NCBI GenBank assembly: GCA_000818945.1
Contig: KN805414.1
Span: 126,682 to 190,681, forward strand
DNA: 64,000 nucleotides
From: Schizochytrium sp. CCTCC M209059
Lineage: Eukaryota > Sar > Bigyra > Thraustochytrida > Thraustochytriidae
Reading direction: 5' to 3'
The notes beneath the pieces were generated by a model. It was given only the letters and a program-made list of their open reading frames with translations, did not search any database and was not told the DNA's origin. Every line of letters starts with the position of its first letter. Positions within the stretch are counted from its first letter, which is position 1. A program made the position numbers and the translations under genes. Of this stretch, positions 37,397 to 46,552 are shown piece after piece.

Positions 37397-38140
37397 TCAA
37401 AGATCTCCAAAATTGCGAAAATGCGCAATCGATAGAAAGACAATGCCCACCACATAGACGATGAGCAAACCGAGCAGCGCAAAAAAGGTGTTGAACATCC
37501 GAATAGTGTACTTGCCGATGCACTTGCCCGTCCAGGGACAGTGATGGTCGAGATCTTGGATGCATACCCCGCAGGCGAGACAATGAATCGTCCCCGGGGG
37601 ACGGAGCACCTGGCAAATGTTGCACGGCAGGTCCGCAGAGCCCTCTTCATTGGCGGCGGCGAGACCATCGACCTGACGCGGCACAATGCCTGGGTCGCTG
37701 CAGCTCGTAACCAAGAAGGCAGCCAGTACAAGCGCTGCAATCAATATCCCCACAACGCCAGCCGCAGGGTGCAGTGGGAAGGCTACAAAGGTAAGCCAGA
37801 TTCCCGTGCACGAGGAGATGAGCAGGACGGTAACGACTGCGCACGCCCAGTCGGGTCCGAGCAGCATGGTCTTTGGGAATCTGCCTTTGCGCTGGCCGAC
37901 GCCAATCTCGCCGTACAGCAGCGTACATTTTCCTGCTTGCAGCGGCTGCGCGCACGTGCAACAGACGGCGCAACAGCAGCAGCGCTTGTCGCGCAGTCGG
38001 AGTTGGAGGCGCCGGCCCCGCCGTCTCGCGACGGCGACTCCTCCTTCCTCGATACTCATCTCGCGGCGGCGGTCGACGTGGCCCTCGCTCGAGACGAGCG
38101 TCGCGTTCCCCGCGTCGTGCACGGCCACGGCGCCCAGCAT
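37397..38140 (-). CDS. DHHC-type protein S-acyltransferase, apparently lacking the last membrane segment
   Basis: The 247-residue product has the DHHC cysteine-rich domain (about 172-212): LPCNICQVLRPPGTIHC, ACGVCIQDLDHHCPWTG and CIGKYTIRMF. Catalytic Cys201 is in DHHC (198-201). These enzymes palmitoylate membrane-associated proteins, usually at Golgi or plasma membrane. Membrane segments are visible at about 98-120, 128-146 and 219-239. Family members normally have a fourth segment and a TTxE motif after the third; here the frame ends at HFRNFGDL, so that part is missing. A Cys-rich patch (54-63) precedes the first segment. The stop faces the ALKBH6 stop 26 bp away, and the start diverges from the WD40 gene. 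Confidence 0.9.
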   Translation of the reverse strand: MLGAVAVHDAGNATLVSSEGHVDRRREMSIEEGGVAVARRRGRRLQLRLRDKRCCCCAVCCTCAQPLQAGKCTLLYGEIGVGQRKGRFPKTMLLGPDWACAVVTVLLISSCTGIWLTFVAFPLHPAAGVVGILIAALVLAAFLVTSCSDPGIVPRQVDGLAAANEEGSADLPCNICQVLRPPGTIHCLACGVCIQDLDHHCPWTGKCIGKYTIRMFNTFFALLGLLIVYVVGIVFLSIAHFRNFGDL

Positions 38141-38363
38141 GCCGCCCGCGTCGATCAGGTTCTGGGCGTCACCTCACCTCGCGGTCTGTACTCCTCGCGC
38201 GACTCTCCTTACTGTCAGTTCAGGCTGCTTTCGAGTCACAACGTTCCTGAGCACAAGAACGAGAACGAGAACAACAACTAGGAGGACAGCGGCCATGATT
38301 GACGAGGACGAGGACAAAGACAAAGACGAAGACTGAGACCGCTGGCGCGGCGACGACGCCGCG

Positions 38364-39822
38364 ATGGCAACGAACGCAAGCGGTGCAATGGCGGGGCCGC
38401 TCCCGGCGCAGCAGATACGGGAGTATCGGGGCCACAAAGCGCGCATGTTCTGGTGCGATCTCCGTGAGTTGGTTAACTTTGTTGACGGCGGCGCCGACGA
38501 CGACCTGGACGCGGAGCCCGGCGTGGCTTGGCGTGGGGAACTGCCGCGCGAAGGGTTTAGAGTGACTGCTGCGGGCGACTGACGTCGAATGCATGGCGCT
38601 AACTTTCTACTTTTTTCTGATCTTGTCTTGCTTGTTTCACGATCGGATAGTTGAGAGTGACGACGTCGAGAACGAGTCGCTCGTGGCGACGGCCTGCGAG
38701 GACGGCACGATTGGAGTATGGAGGGATGGCGAAGATCGTGCGCGGCGAACACACATGTTCTTCAAAGCACATGACGATGAAAGTCTCCGCGTGCTCTGGG
38801 ACAATGGACAACCCGCAGCAGCGGGCAAGCGCATCATGTACTCTGGTGGGGCCAGAGGCGATGTCAAGACTTGGGTCGTTGACATGGATGCGCAGCAAGA
38901 AAAGGTCGTTTTACTGCACGAGACACATTGCGTGGACTCGTCGCGCAGTGAGCAGAATGATGGGCAAGTCTATGGTTTGTTGCAATTCGATCAGCGCGAG
39001 GAGCTCGCTGTGGCGCACGATGACCGAATCACCGTGCTGCACAAGAATGGCCTTCAAGAACTGCTTTCATGGCGTTATGGGAGTCGCGGATCTGTGACGG
39101 CGGGAGGCAGCCGAAATCCACACAACATGGCCTACGTTTTTGACTCAACCGTTCGCGAAACATGTGTCTTTGCAGGGCTTTCTGACGGCTCGCTTCGCGG
39201 CCGCGATTTGCGTTCTCCCTTGTATGACACACTATGTATTGATGATGCTCACGACTCGCATGTCACGTGTTGTGCAGTGTCAGGATCTGGGACCTACATT
39301 CTCAGTGGCAGTGGGAGAGGTGGCACTGCTCTCTATGACCGGCGCGCCACCGAGAATGGACCTTTGTGGCGCAAGTTGCCGAGTGACGGCGAGACACCGC
39401 GACCCATCTACGGTGGTACCTTTTGGCCGCAGCGTGATGACCTCATGACGACTTGGTCGAGCAGCGGGGATTTGTGTTTCATGGACGCGAAGGGCCGTTC
39501 GCGACTCTTTTCACCTCACTTCAAAACACGGACACAGCGGGGCCAAACGTACCCGATCTTTTCTCTGTCTATGTCTGCGCGATGGAGTCGACTCGTGTTA
39601 TGCGGAGGAACAACCCCTTCGGAACCGCCTGTGGTCGCCCCTCGGAATGCAGGTAGGAAACGGTCTCGATCTGTGTCTAACTCTGGCTTGCGGCGCGCTC
39701 CTACTCTTGCTGAGGGTGCTCTTCCCGTGCGCGCTGACCCCCTGGATCATTCCGTGCCGTGGCTTTCCATGAGACTTGAAGCGACGTCAGTCATGGGGTT
39801 TATTGATTCTGGCGCCCAATGA
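38364..39822 (+). CDS. WD40-repeat protein, one intron
   Basis: Exons 38364-38463 and 38651-39822 join to 1272 bases and 423 residues. The 187-bp intron starts GTGAGTTGG and ends GGATAG after a long pyrimidine tract; joining gives WCDL|LESDDV in frame. WD-type blades are seen in EYRGHKARMFW, LVATACEDGTIGVWRDG, ARGDVKTWVVDMD, VFAGLSDGSLRGRDLRSPL and YILSGSGRGGTALYDRR. WD40 propellers act as docking platforms. I cannot assign an orthologue. The start lies 223 bp from the divergent DHHC start, so the two genes share a short promoter. Confidence 0.8.
38464..38650 (+). other. intron of the WD40 gene (187 bp)
   Basis: GTGAGT donor at 38464, TTTCACGATCGGATAG acceptor ending at 38650, preceded by the pyrimidine-rich CTTTCTACTTTTTTCTG. 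Splicing keeps the frame. Confidence 0.85.
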
Positions 39823-41037
39823 AGAAAGCAGAACTTGTGTATTGCATAGCTAAGAAAAGGGCAGTTTCATCGTGCATTGCTGTTGCTCCTCTTGCAAGGA
39901 GCATTAGCGTGTGAGGAAAGAAAGGGGAAAACGGAGGGAAGAGCGTGCCTGCACTTTGCCAATCAATCAGCAAGCCGGAAGAGCGTGCCTGCACTTTACC
40001 AATCAATCGCCAAGCCGGAAGAGCGTGCCTGCACTTTGCCAATCAATCAGCAAGCCAGCTCCGCTATGCTCGTTCCTCTCTATCTTCTTTCCGCGAAGGA
40101 CTCAGATTAGGTCTATTCGTTTCTTTCAACTACTCGAGCCCGGCCGAGAGTGGACGCGGACTCAAACCATTTTGTTTTCTTTTGTTCTGTTTTCTTTTGT
40201 GCGTTCTTCCTTACTCACCTGTCCATCATCCCTCATGGACCCCGCCTCCTCCACCCCCCATGTTCCCTTCCCCACAAATCGCTCCCCACGCGCAGCCTAC
40301 CCCCTTTCCCTCCGCCCCTCCCTCTTCGCACCCGGCGTCCCGCGGGCACTGCGCGAGTCCCGCCGCCGCCCGCCGGCGGTCCATCGCGGGGTCCGTCCAT
40401 CCGCGTTCACCTTCTCGCGCGGCCTCTCCACGCCGCTGCCGGCGCCGCGGCCCCGCCCGGCCCTCTCCCTCCAGGCCAGCGCGCGCGGGCCCGCCTTCTG
40501 CCCTCGCCGGCCGTCGCGGTCGCGGACGCGCGGGTCTCCTGCGCGCAGCCGGGCGGCCCCAAAGTTCGCGTTACGAGTGACCAACCACCCCGGCCGGCCA
40601 GCCAGCTAGCTGGCCGCGTACGAACTACCGCCATGCGGCCGCAAGAAGAAGGAGAAACGCGAAGAGAGAGCGGGAAAGCGAGCGAGCAGGGCGAGGCGAG
40701 CAAGGCGAGGCCGCGGCAGACGCGCTTCGGCTGCCGCGGCGTGCAGCGGACCCTGGCGCGGCGCGAGGAGGCGGCGGGCGGAGAGATCGATTAGGATTAG
40801 ATTGGCTGACTGATTGAGTGATTGATTCGTTGCGCGGCGGCGATCGACGCGGGCGAGGGCGGGCGGAGGCGCGCGCGGACTCCGGCGCCGCGGAGGGCGG
40901 AGCGCGGGGAGAGAGCGGAGGCCTCGCGGCGGGCGCGCGAGGAGAGGGCGGAGAGCAGGCGAGCCGGCGGGGGGGAGAAGCAGGAGGAGGGGGCAAGCAA
41001 GGCACGCGCCGGAGCGAGCGCCGCCGCGAACTTGCGC
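39823..41037. other. intergenic region with 40-bp triplication
   Basis: These 1215 bp between two plus-strand genes include a 40-bp triplicate at 39937-40056, a C-rich stretch (about 40240-40400), GC-rich low-complexity sequence, and a TGATTGATTGA-like run at about 40807-40829. ORFs on both strands are long only because of high GC; I find no domain. Confidence 0.55.
39937..40056. repeat. 40-bp tandem repeat, three copies
   Basis: GGAAGAGCGTGCCTGCACTT begins each copy at 39937, 39977 and 40017. Copies 1 and 3 are identical; copy 2 has two substitutions (TTACC for TTGCC, ATCGCC for ATCAGC). A 40-bp period is not a multiple of three, so the array is unlikely to be coding. Confidence 0.9.
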
Positions 41038-42447
41038 ATGTCCGCTGCGCGGGAGGCGCCGGCGAGCAGAGGCCGCAGACGGCCGAGGCGCGACGGCGAC
41101 GACGTGGAGGAGGAGGAGGAGAAGATGAGCCAGGCGGGCCGGCGCCAGGAGCAGGGCCAGGGCCAGCTCGGGCGGAAGCAGCACGTCCACGCACGGCAGC
41201 TCCCGCACAAACAGCACAAGCACACGCAGGGGATGCTGCTGGGGGCCGGCAGGGGCTTGCGGAGGGCGGCGACGGCGACGAGCCTGCGCAGACGCTCGAG
41301 TCTGGTCGAGGTGCTTGCCGAGCCAGACCCGGAAGCAGGGGTGGAGAAGGAGGAGGGCATGGCGGCGCACCTCCGGCGCGATGCCGGTGCCAAGTCGTCG
41401 CAGCTGCGAGCGCCCCTCTCGTCGTGCGCCAGGAAGACCGGCAGCAAAACACAAGACAGCGACGAAGAGGAAGACACCGAGGACAAGGAGGAGGACGAGG
41501 GAGACGAAGAAGAAATCGACGACTTCGAAGACGACGATGCGCGGTCGGCGGCCTCGTCGAACTTCTACTCCATCTCTGGCGAAGAATCAGCAGACTCAAT
41601 AGCAGACCTCTGGAGCCCGCTCGCCGTTCGCTACCATCGACTCTCGAGTGACAACCTCGGCCTTGTAGTCTCCATCGCCCAGGGCGGCCTTCAGAGGATA
41701 CGCAGGGAGGCGCAGTCCGCGCAAGTCTCCCTCCGCGACGTTGTCGATCTCTTCGGAAAGTCCATCGCCAACATGGCACGCATCGCCGACGGCCAACCAA
41801 GACCGCCAAGCGCGACCACAAGCTTCGACGGCGTCTCGGTCCCTTCCATCACAATGTCAGACTACATCTGGCGCATCGTGCAGTCCCTGAACGCCCAAGC
41901 TGACCCGGCGCATTTTGCCTCGGACGGCTCGGAGCTCTCCGAGCTTGCTCGGTGCACCTCGCCACGCCGACGCGCCAGTACGGACAGTCTCGACGTGCAC
42001 CCAAGTCCTGGCGAGACTGCCCTCGAGGGCGAGCATAGCGCCATGGGTCGAGGTCTCCGCTGTCTGTTGTTGGCCTTGGTCTACATTGATCGTGCGTACA
42101 CGCGTCACCCCGATGCCTTTTGCATCAGGAGCGTGTCCATGCACCGCATCGTCCTCACGGCCATGTATCTTGCCGCCAAGTTCACGGACGATACGCTACC
42201 ACATTCGCACTGGACATTTGCAAGACTTGGCGGGGTTTCCTGCAGCGAGCTACGGTCGCTCGAGGTTTGCTTCTGCCACCTCGTCGACTATCGTCTCTAC
42301 GTGACCGAGGCCGAATTTCAGGCACTTTGCATGGAGCAGCTCCGCTGCGCCGTGCGCAACGCTCGAGAGCTTCGTCAAGCGCGCCAGGCGGCAAAGAATG
42401 GCCCCTCGCTTCGTCGCAACTCCCGCAGCGCCGCTACGATGGCATGA
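41038..42447 (+). CDS. PHO80-type (P/U-type) cyclin
   Basis: The N-terminal half is low-complexity and acidic (DSDEEEDTEDKEEDEGDEEE). The C-terminal part matches the PHO80-like cyclin fold: ITMSDYIWRIVQSL, CLLLALVYIDRAYTRHPDAF, SVSMHRIVLTAMYLAAKFTD, and GGVSCSELRSLEVCFCHLVD. Such cyclins activate Pho85/CDK5-type kinases in phosphate or stress signalling. A Ser/Thr-rich loop inside the domain (RCTSPRRRASTDSLD) separates the first two helices. The start is uncertain: ATG 41038 gives 469 residues; 41125 is an alternative. The upstream frame remains open but looks like leader. Confidence 0.88.
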   Translation: MSAAREAPASRGRRRPRRDGDDVEEEEEKMSQAGRRQEQGQGQLGRKQHVHARQLPHKQHKHTQGMLLGAGRGLRRAATATSLRRRSSLVEVLAEPDPEAGVEKEEGMAAHLRRDAGAKSSQLRAPLSSCARKTGSKTQDSDEEEDTEDKEEDEGDEEEIDDFEDDDARSAASSNFYSISGEESADSIADLWSPLAVRYHRLSSDNLGLVVSIAQGGLQRIRREAQSAQVSLRDVVDLFGKSIANMARIADGQPRPPSATTSFDGVSVPSITMSDYIWRIVQSLNAQADPAHFASDGSELSELARCTSPRRRASTDSLDVHPSPGETALEGEHSAMGRGLRCLLLALVYIDRAYTRHPDAFCIRSVSMHRIVLTAMYLAAKFTDDTLPHSHWTFARLGGVSCSELRSLEVCFCHLVDYRLYVTEAEFQALCMEQLRCAVRNARELRQARQAAKNGPSLRRNSRSAATMA

Positions 42448-42849
42448 TGATTGTTGTTCATCACCATCATGCAAGATGGCTTTCCCAAGAAACAAGAAAC
42501 CACATTTGCAATACGGGCTCAACTTCCTTTCGTTGATGCTCGTTTCGGAATCATATGTATGCTACATGAAAGATCTTTTTGTTGTCTTTGATGATATGAA
42601 CTTGAGTGAGTCGTGCCTAAAAATTTCCAAAGTTGAGCAACTCGGAAAATATCAAGAAAGCGCGACCCAGCGGGTACACCAAGATATGAAACGCCGAGGT
42701 CGTGGCGCTCACCGTATGTACAAAGGAACGTTCGTTCATCTCCGACTCGATTTCGTTCATCTCCGACTCGATTTCGTTCATCTTCGACTCGATAGGAGAT
42801 GGAAACATCATCTTCCTCTCCCTTCTTGACGGACTTTCACAGCTTTTGC
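42448..42849. other. convergent 3' flanks with 21-bp triplication
   Basis: These 402 bp lie between the cyclin stop and the SEL1L3-like stop. They contain the 21-bp triplicate at 42731-42793 and otherwise show no gene. Confidence 0.6.
42731..42793. repeat. 21-bp tandem repeat, three copies
   Basis: TTCGTTCATCTCCGACTCGA plus T recurs at 42731, 42752 and 42773; the third copy has CTT for CTC. The period is seven codons and the frame is open on both strands, but it lies outside recognisable genes. Confidence 0.85.
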
Positions 42850-45800
42850 TCATGCTGTTCGCTGGCCAAAAAGGGTTCCGGAGAGCTCCACGAGTCGCTG
42901 AATCCATCCTTCAAACCCAGGGTAGCGTTCCCTGGCCCAGACGCGCCAGCGAGCCATTCGAAGTGCTACAATGGCCCCGTCTGCTTCACTGCTTTGTTTC
43001 TCCGATGCAGAAAAGAAAGCTTCAGCGCGGTCCAAATGCTTTGACGCGCGCGCTGTGTCGCCCAGCTCGAGAGCCTCCATGGCGAGGTTGTAGCTCGCTT
43101 GAGCCCGATACGTCGGCTGCAAGGTCCAGTCCCCAATCGTAGATGCCGCAGCCCAGGCACGTCGCGCACCTTCAAGGTCGCCCTCCGCGTGCCTAAGATC
43201 GGCAGACAATAAAGTCTGCAGCGGGGGCATGGGTCGATCCACGCGAGCAAAGAGTGCACCATGCGGAACGCGCGGTAGTCTCTTCAAAGGCGTTGACAGT
43301 AACCAAAGGGCATTCTCTGCGCCGCGCGAATACCCAATCAGGCCCCCAAGCAAGTAATGAAAGAGACTATTCTCGTAGTCGCCGTCCAAATACGCATCAA
43401 AGCCCTGGCGCAGGCGTCGGCCCCAAGAACCTCGCAACGCCGACTTACGCAGATAGTACGATGCATCCTCGCACGAAGACGGCGTCAGCGAAGAGACTGC
43501 AAGCAGCTGGCCCAAGGCGTGCGCCGCAGGTACGCTCTCGAAATTGTCGGCAGCCATCCGAAGATACCTGCTGGCCTTTTCCACATTACGGAGCGTTGGC
43601 TCGTGCAGGTAAATGTGTGCTGCATTGTAAAGCGAGTCGCCATCGCGGAGGTTGCGCTCAAAGAACTCAAGCGCCTTGCTGGCATTCCTGGCGATGTCCC
43701 CGTGCCCAAAAAAGTAAATGTACCCGAGACCATTCAAGGCCGCGAGCTGGTCATCGTCTGCTGCCGCGCGAGTGTACCGCTCAATAGCCGCAGTCAGGTT
43801 CTTTTCTCGAACGCCTTCGCCCTTGAGAAGCATGTTTCCGCAGGCTGTCATGGCCCCAGCGTGACCAGCATCTGCAGCGCGCTCAAAGTAGCGAAATGCA
43901 CGCTCGTGGTCGCGTCCGAGGCCTCTGGAACCCCAATAATACCAGTTACCCACGGCGACCATGGCGTCTGTGTCGCCCACCTCGGCTTGCCCGATAAAGT
44001 ACTGTATATTGAGATCATCCTCGCCCTTTTCGCCCGCGTCCTCGACGTAATCGTGCAAAACTTGCATTTCAACCAAGGGTTGCTGGCCCCGCGTCGTGTG
44101 CTCCGCCAAGGATCGTGCCGAAGCATCGCTGTAGTATGCGAGCGCGGCGCGGCAGTGCCTCGCACGTCGCCATTTGTCTGCCAAGGCTAGCTTGGCCTCC
44201 ACCGATCCGCTCTCGACGACGGCGCGACGCATCGCCTGCGCTGGCGTCTCTTTCCCTTGCGATAGCAAGACTTGATCGGATGGAAAGAAACGCTGCAGCC
44301 ATGGGCGCGCTGCCCACACAAACGCAGCTTCTTCGTGGCCATGGGCAGCGGCTTGTGCAAGCATGGTGGCGTCCACGTGAGGAGCAGTCTCCATGGCGCG
44401 ATGAAAGACCTCTGCAAGACTCTCCTCGGAATCTTCATCGGCAATCGGGTCTGTCAGGGCTTGGTCCAAATCGTCCTCGTCTGCTTCCTCATTGGCGTCA
44501 TTATTTGCTTGGCAGCTTTCCTCCTCGTCCTTTGATGTCAGCGCTTGCTTTGCTTGCTTTTCGTCCTTGGGCTGGAAAAAGGTCGTGAGCGATGCGGTAT
44601 CGGGAACAAAGCTTGCGTCCATATCGTCGAGCACCTCTGTATGTTCGAGCGCGCGGTCAAAGACCTGCAGGTGGCGGACAAGACCGTGCAAGCTCGACCC
44701 CCAGGCATCGTTGGCAAAGTAGAGTTCTCCTGGCCCAGAAAGAACCGAGGACACCGCTTCGTCGAGACGAAGAACACGATCACCATTTTGATATACGGAA
44801 ATAGTAAAACGACCCGTGCTCGTATCATTTCGGACAATCATGGCCACGTGCGCCCATTGACCAAGAGGAAGCAAGGTTTCTGCATCGTGACCATAATCAG
44901 CACGCTCTCTCGTACTCACACGTAGCGCAAGCCTGCTCGATCCGGGCAAAAGCCACAATGATGGCGTACGAAGACCTGACTCGTGTCCTCGTCCCATGCC
45001 ATGATACAAGATTGCACGCAGGCTCTCGGTCGATTGACGCGGATCCGCAGCAAGCCAAAAGGATAGGGACCAGCTGGTCTGAACAAAGTCATCACTCCAG
45101 TGCAACAAAGGCGTCCTGCCACTAAGTCGTGGAAGCTTGAGCGTGCTTGCGTGAAGCGCGAGCATTTCTTCGAGAACGAGAACAGGCGGACGTGGTATGA
45201 CCCCGGCGTCCTGTGCAGCTCCCGGACGCTGAAAGAGAATATCCAGACCACCGGCGCGGGAGGCATCCGGGTTATTGCAGTCCATAAACGTGTATGTTGC
45301 GGTTTGCGCAACCGGTTCTTCAGGACTGCTTACAAACACATCGAATCGAACGCGAGACGCAAAACCGATGCGGATGCGGTGCGTGCCACGAAAGACGATG
45401 GTCTCGTCAGCTCGTCCTTTGCGAAGTTCCATACGTTGTAACGCGGTGGTTGGTGTTCTCGGGCGCGGATAACGTCGCACCTCGACGAAGAAATGTTCGT
45501 CTTTGGGGTCGTTTGTATCCTTGTCATCGGCTTCGAGACATTCGACGGAAAGTTGTCGCGGTGATATCCATTCACCGCGAAGCTTGGCCCCAAGCGATCG
45601 CGAAAATGAGAGGACTTTTAGGATCTCGTCACGTGTCGCGACGGGCGGACGGTTTGTGTCGCGGTCAAAGTCAAAGATGTAGAGTCCAGATTCGGGCATG
45701 CGGGCCGCCACAAGTCGCGGCCAGAGTTCACCGTGAGCGCCCGCAGTTTCGAGAGAAGCGTCCCACGCATCGAGGGATTCGTACCCGATGGCTGGAATCG

Positions 45801-46191
45801 GTGCCTCGAAAGCTTCGAGTTTGTCGGCCAAGAGGCGGCGCTGTTCCTCCCACGGGACGATACTTGCATCTTGCGGTTCGCGCGTTTCCGGTTCAAGGTC
45901 ATCATCGAGCAGCACGCGACGCATAACCTCTCCCGTGTCTGCATCCACAATGGCGAGTCCCCAGAGCGCATGCACGCCGGCGATGCGCGGGAGCGGGACG
46001 CGTACATAAATCTGGACCTCGTCCAAAACACAGCACGCCCCGGGATCCTCGCATCCCCGAACCTCGATGCTCCCGAGCTCTTTCGCGCCTTTGCCCGCAG
46101 AGGGCAAGAGCGCCACCGCCGCGAAGACCGCCACCATTGCCATCGCCGCCACTGCGCCAAAGGTTCTCATCCCGCGGCTTCCTCGCGCCAT
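42850..46191 (-). CDS. SEL1L3-like protein: signal anchor, LamG-like domain, Sel1 repeats
   Basis: From the ATG at 46191 the product has 1113 residues; the frame runs on to 46440, and 46263 is an alternative start. A hydrophobic segment at about 10-27 (FGAVAAMAMVAVFAAVALL) should act as signal peptide or anchor. A LamG/concanavalin-like domain lies at about 370-500 (SWSLSFWLAADPRQSTESL, PLGQWAHVAMIVRND). Sel1 repeats run at about 730-980 (GNWYYWGSRGLGRDHERAF, ALNGLGYIYFFGHG, AHALGQLLAV). The LamG-plus-Sel1 order resembles SEL1L3 as I remember it. Sel1 repeats scaffold complexes, in SEL1L for ER-associated degradation. No C-terminal membrane segment is seen. It diverges from the DUF2419 gene. 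Confidence 0.82.
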   Translation of the reverse strand: MARGSRGMRTFGAVAAMAMVAVFAAVALLPSAGKGAKELGSIEVRGCEDPGACCVLDEVQIYVRVPLPRIAGVHALWGLAIVDADTGEVMRRVLLDDDLEPETREPQDASIVPWEEQRRLLADKLEAFEAPIPAIGYESLDAWDASLETAGAHGELWPRLVAARMPESGLYIFDFDRDTNRPPVATRDEILKVLSFSRSLGAKLRGEWISPRQLSVECLEADDKDTNDPKDEHFFVEVRRYPRPRTPTTALQRMELRKGRADETIVFRGTHRIRIGFASRVRFDVFVSSPEEPVAQTATYTFMDCNNPDASRAGGLDILFQRPGAAQDAGVIPRPPVLVLEEMLALHASTLKLPRLSGRTPLLHWSDDFVQTSWSLSFWLAADPRQSTESLRAILYHGMGRGHESGLRTPSLWLLPGSSRLALRVSTRERADYGHDAETLLPLGQWAHVAMIVRNDTSTGRFTISVYQNGDRVLRLDEAVSSVLSGPGELYFANDAWGSSLHGLVRHLQVFDRALEHTEVLDDMDASFVPDTASLTTFFQPKDEKQAKQALTSKDEEESCQANNDANEEADEDDLDQALTDPIADEDSEESLAEVFHRAMETAPHVDATMLAQAAAHGHEEAAFVWAARPWLQRFFPSDQVLLSQGKETPAQAMRRAVVESGSVEAKLALADKWRRARHCRAALAYYSDASARSLAEHTTRGQQPLVEMQVLHDYVEDAGEKGEDDLNIQYFIGQAEVGDTDAMVAVGNWYYWGSRGLGRDHERAFRYFERAADAGHAGAMTACGNMLLKGEGVREKNLTAAIERYTRAAADDDQLAALNGLGYIYFFGHGDIARNASKALEFFERNLRDGDSLYNAAHIYLHEPTLRNVEKASRYLRMAADNFESVPAAHALGQLLAVSSLTPSSCEDASYYLRKSALRGSWGRRLRQGFDAYLDGDYENSLFHYLLGGLIGYSRGAENALWLLSTPLKRLPRVPHGALFARVDRPMPPLQTLLSADLRHAEGDLEGARRAWAAASTIGDWTLQPTYRAQASYNLAMEALELGDTARASKHLDRAEAFFSASEKQSSEADGAIVALRMARWRVWARERYPGFEGWIQRLVELSGTLFGQRTA

Positions 46192-46487
46192 GGGGCGCGG
46201 TCGTCGCCTCGCCGTCCTCGGCGCCGCCGTTGGCGTCCCATGCGCACCATGGAGGCCTTCCATGGTCGCCCACCTGGTCGCGCCAACTCCGACAGCTGCG
46301 CGCGGCGCGGAGCCGGCGCGCGGGAGGCGTCGGCGCTGGCGGCCGCGCTCGCGCGACCCTGCGCGCGGAGGGAGCGTGTCGTGGCGGGTGCGCGGCGTCC
46401 ACGGCTCAGATGGATGGAGCACGCGGTTTTGAATTTGCACGAAATCATCGCGCAGCCAGATCGCAAACGGGTGCGGCGGGCACGAGC

Positions 46488-46514
46488 ATGGCGGGCGAGA
46501 CGGCGACGACGCGC

Positions 46515-46552
<38 letters not shown>

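Noticed and set aside
39911..40800. Long frames on both strands between the WD40 and cyclin genes
   Set aside because: They run through a 40-bp repeat that rotates the frame and through GC-rich low-complexity DNA, with no domain.
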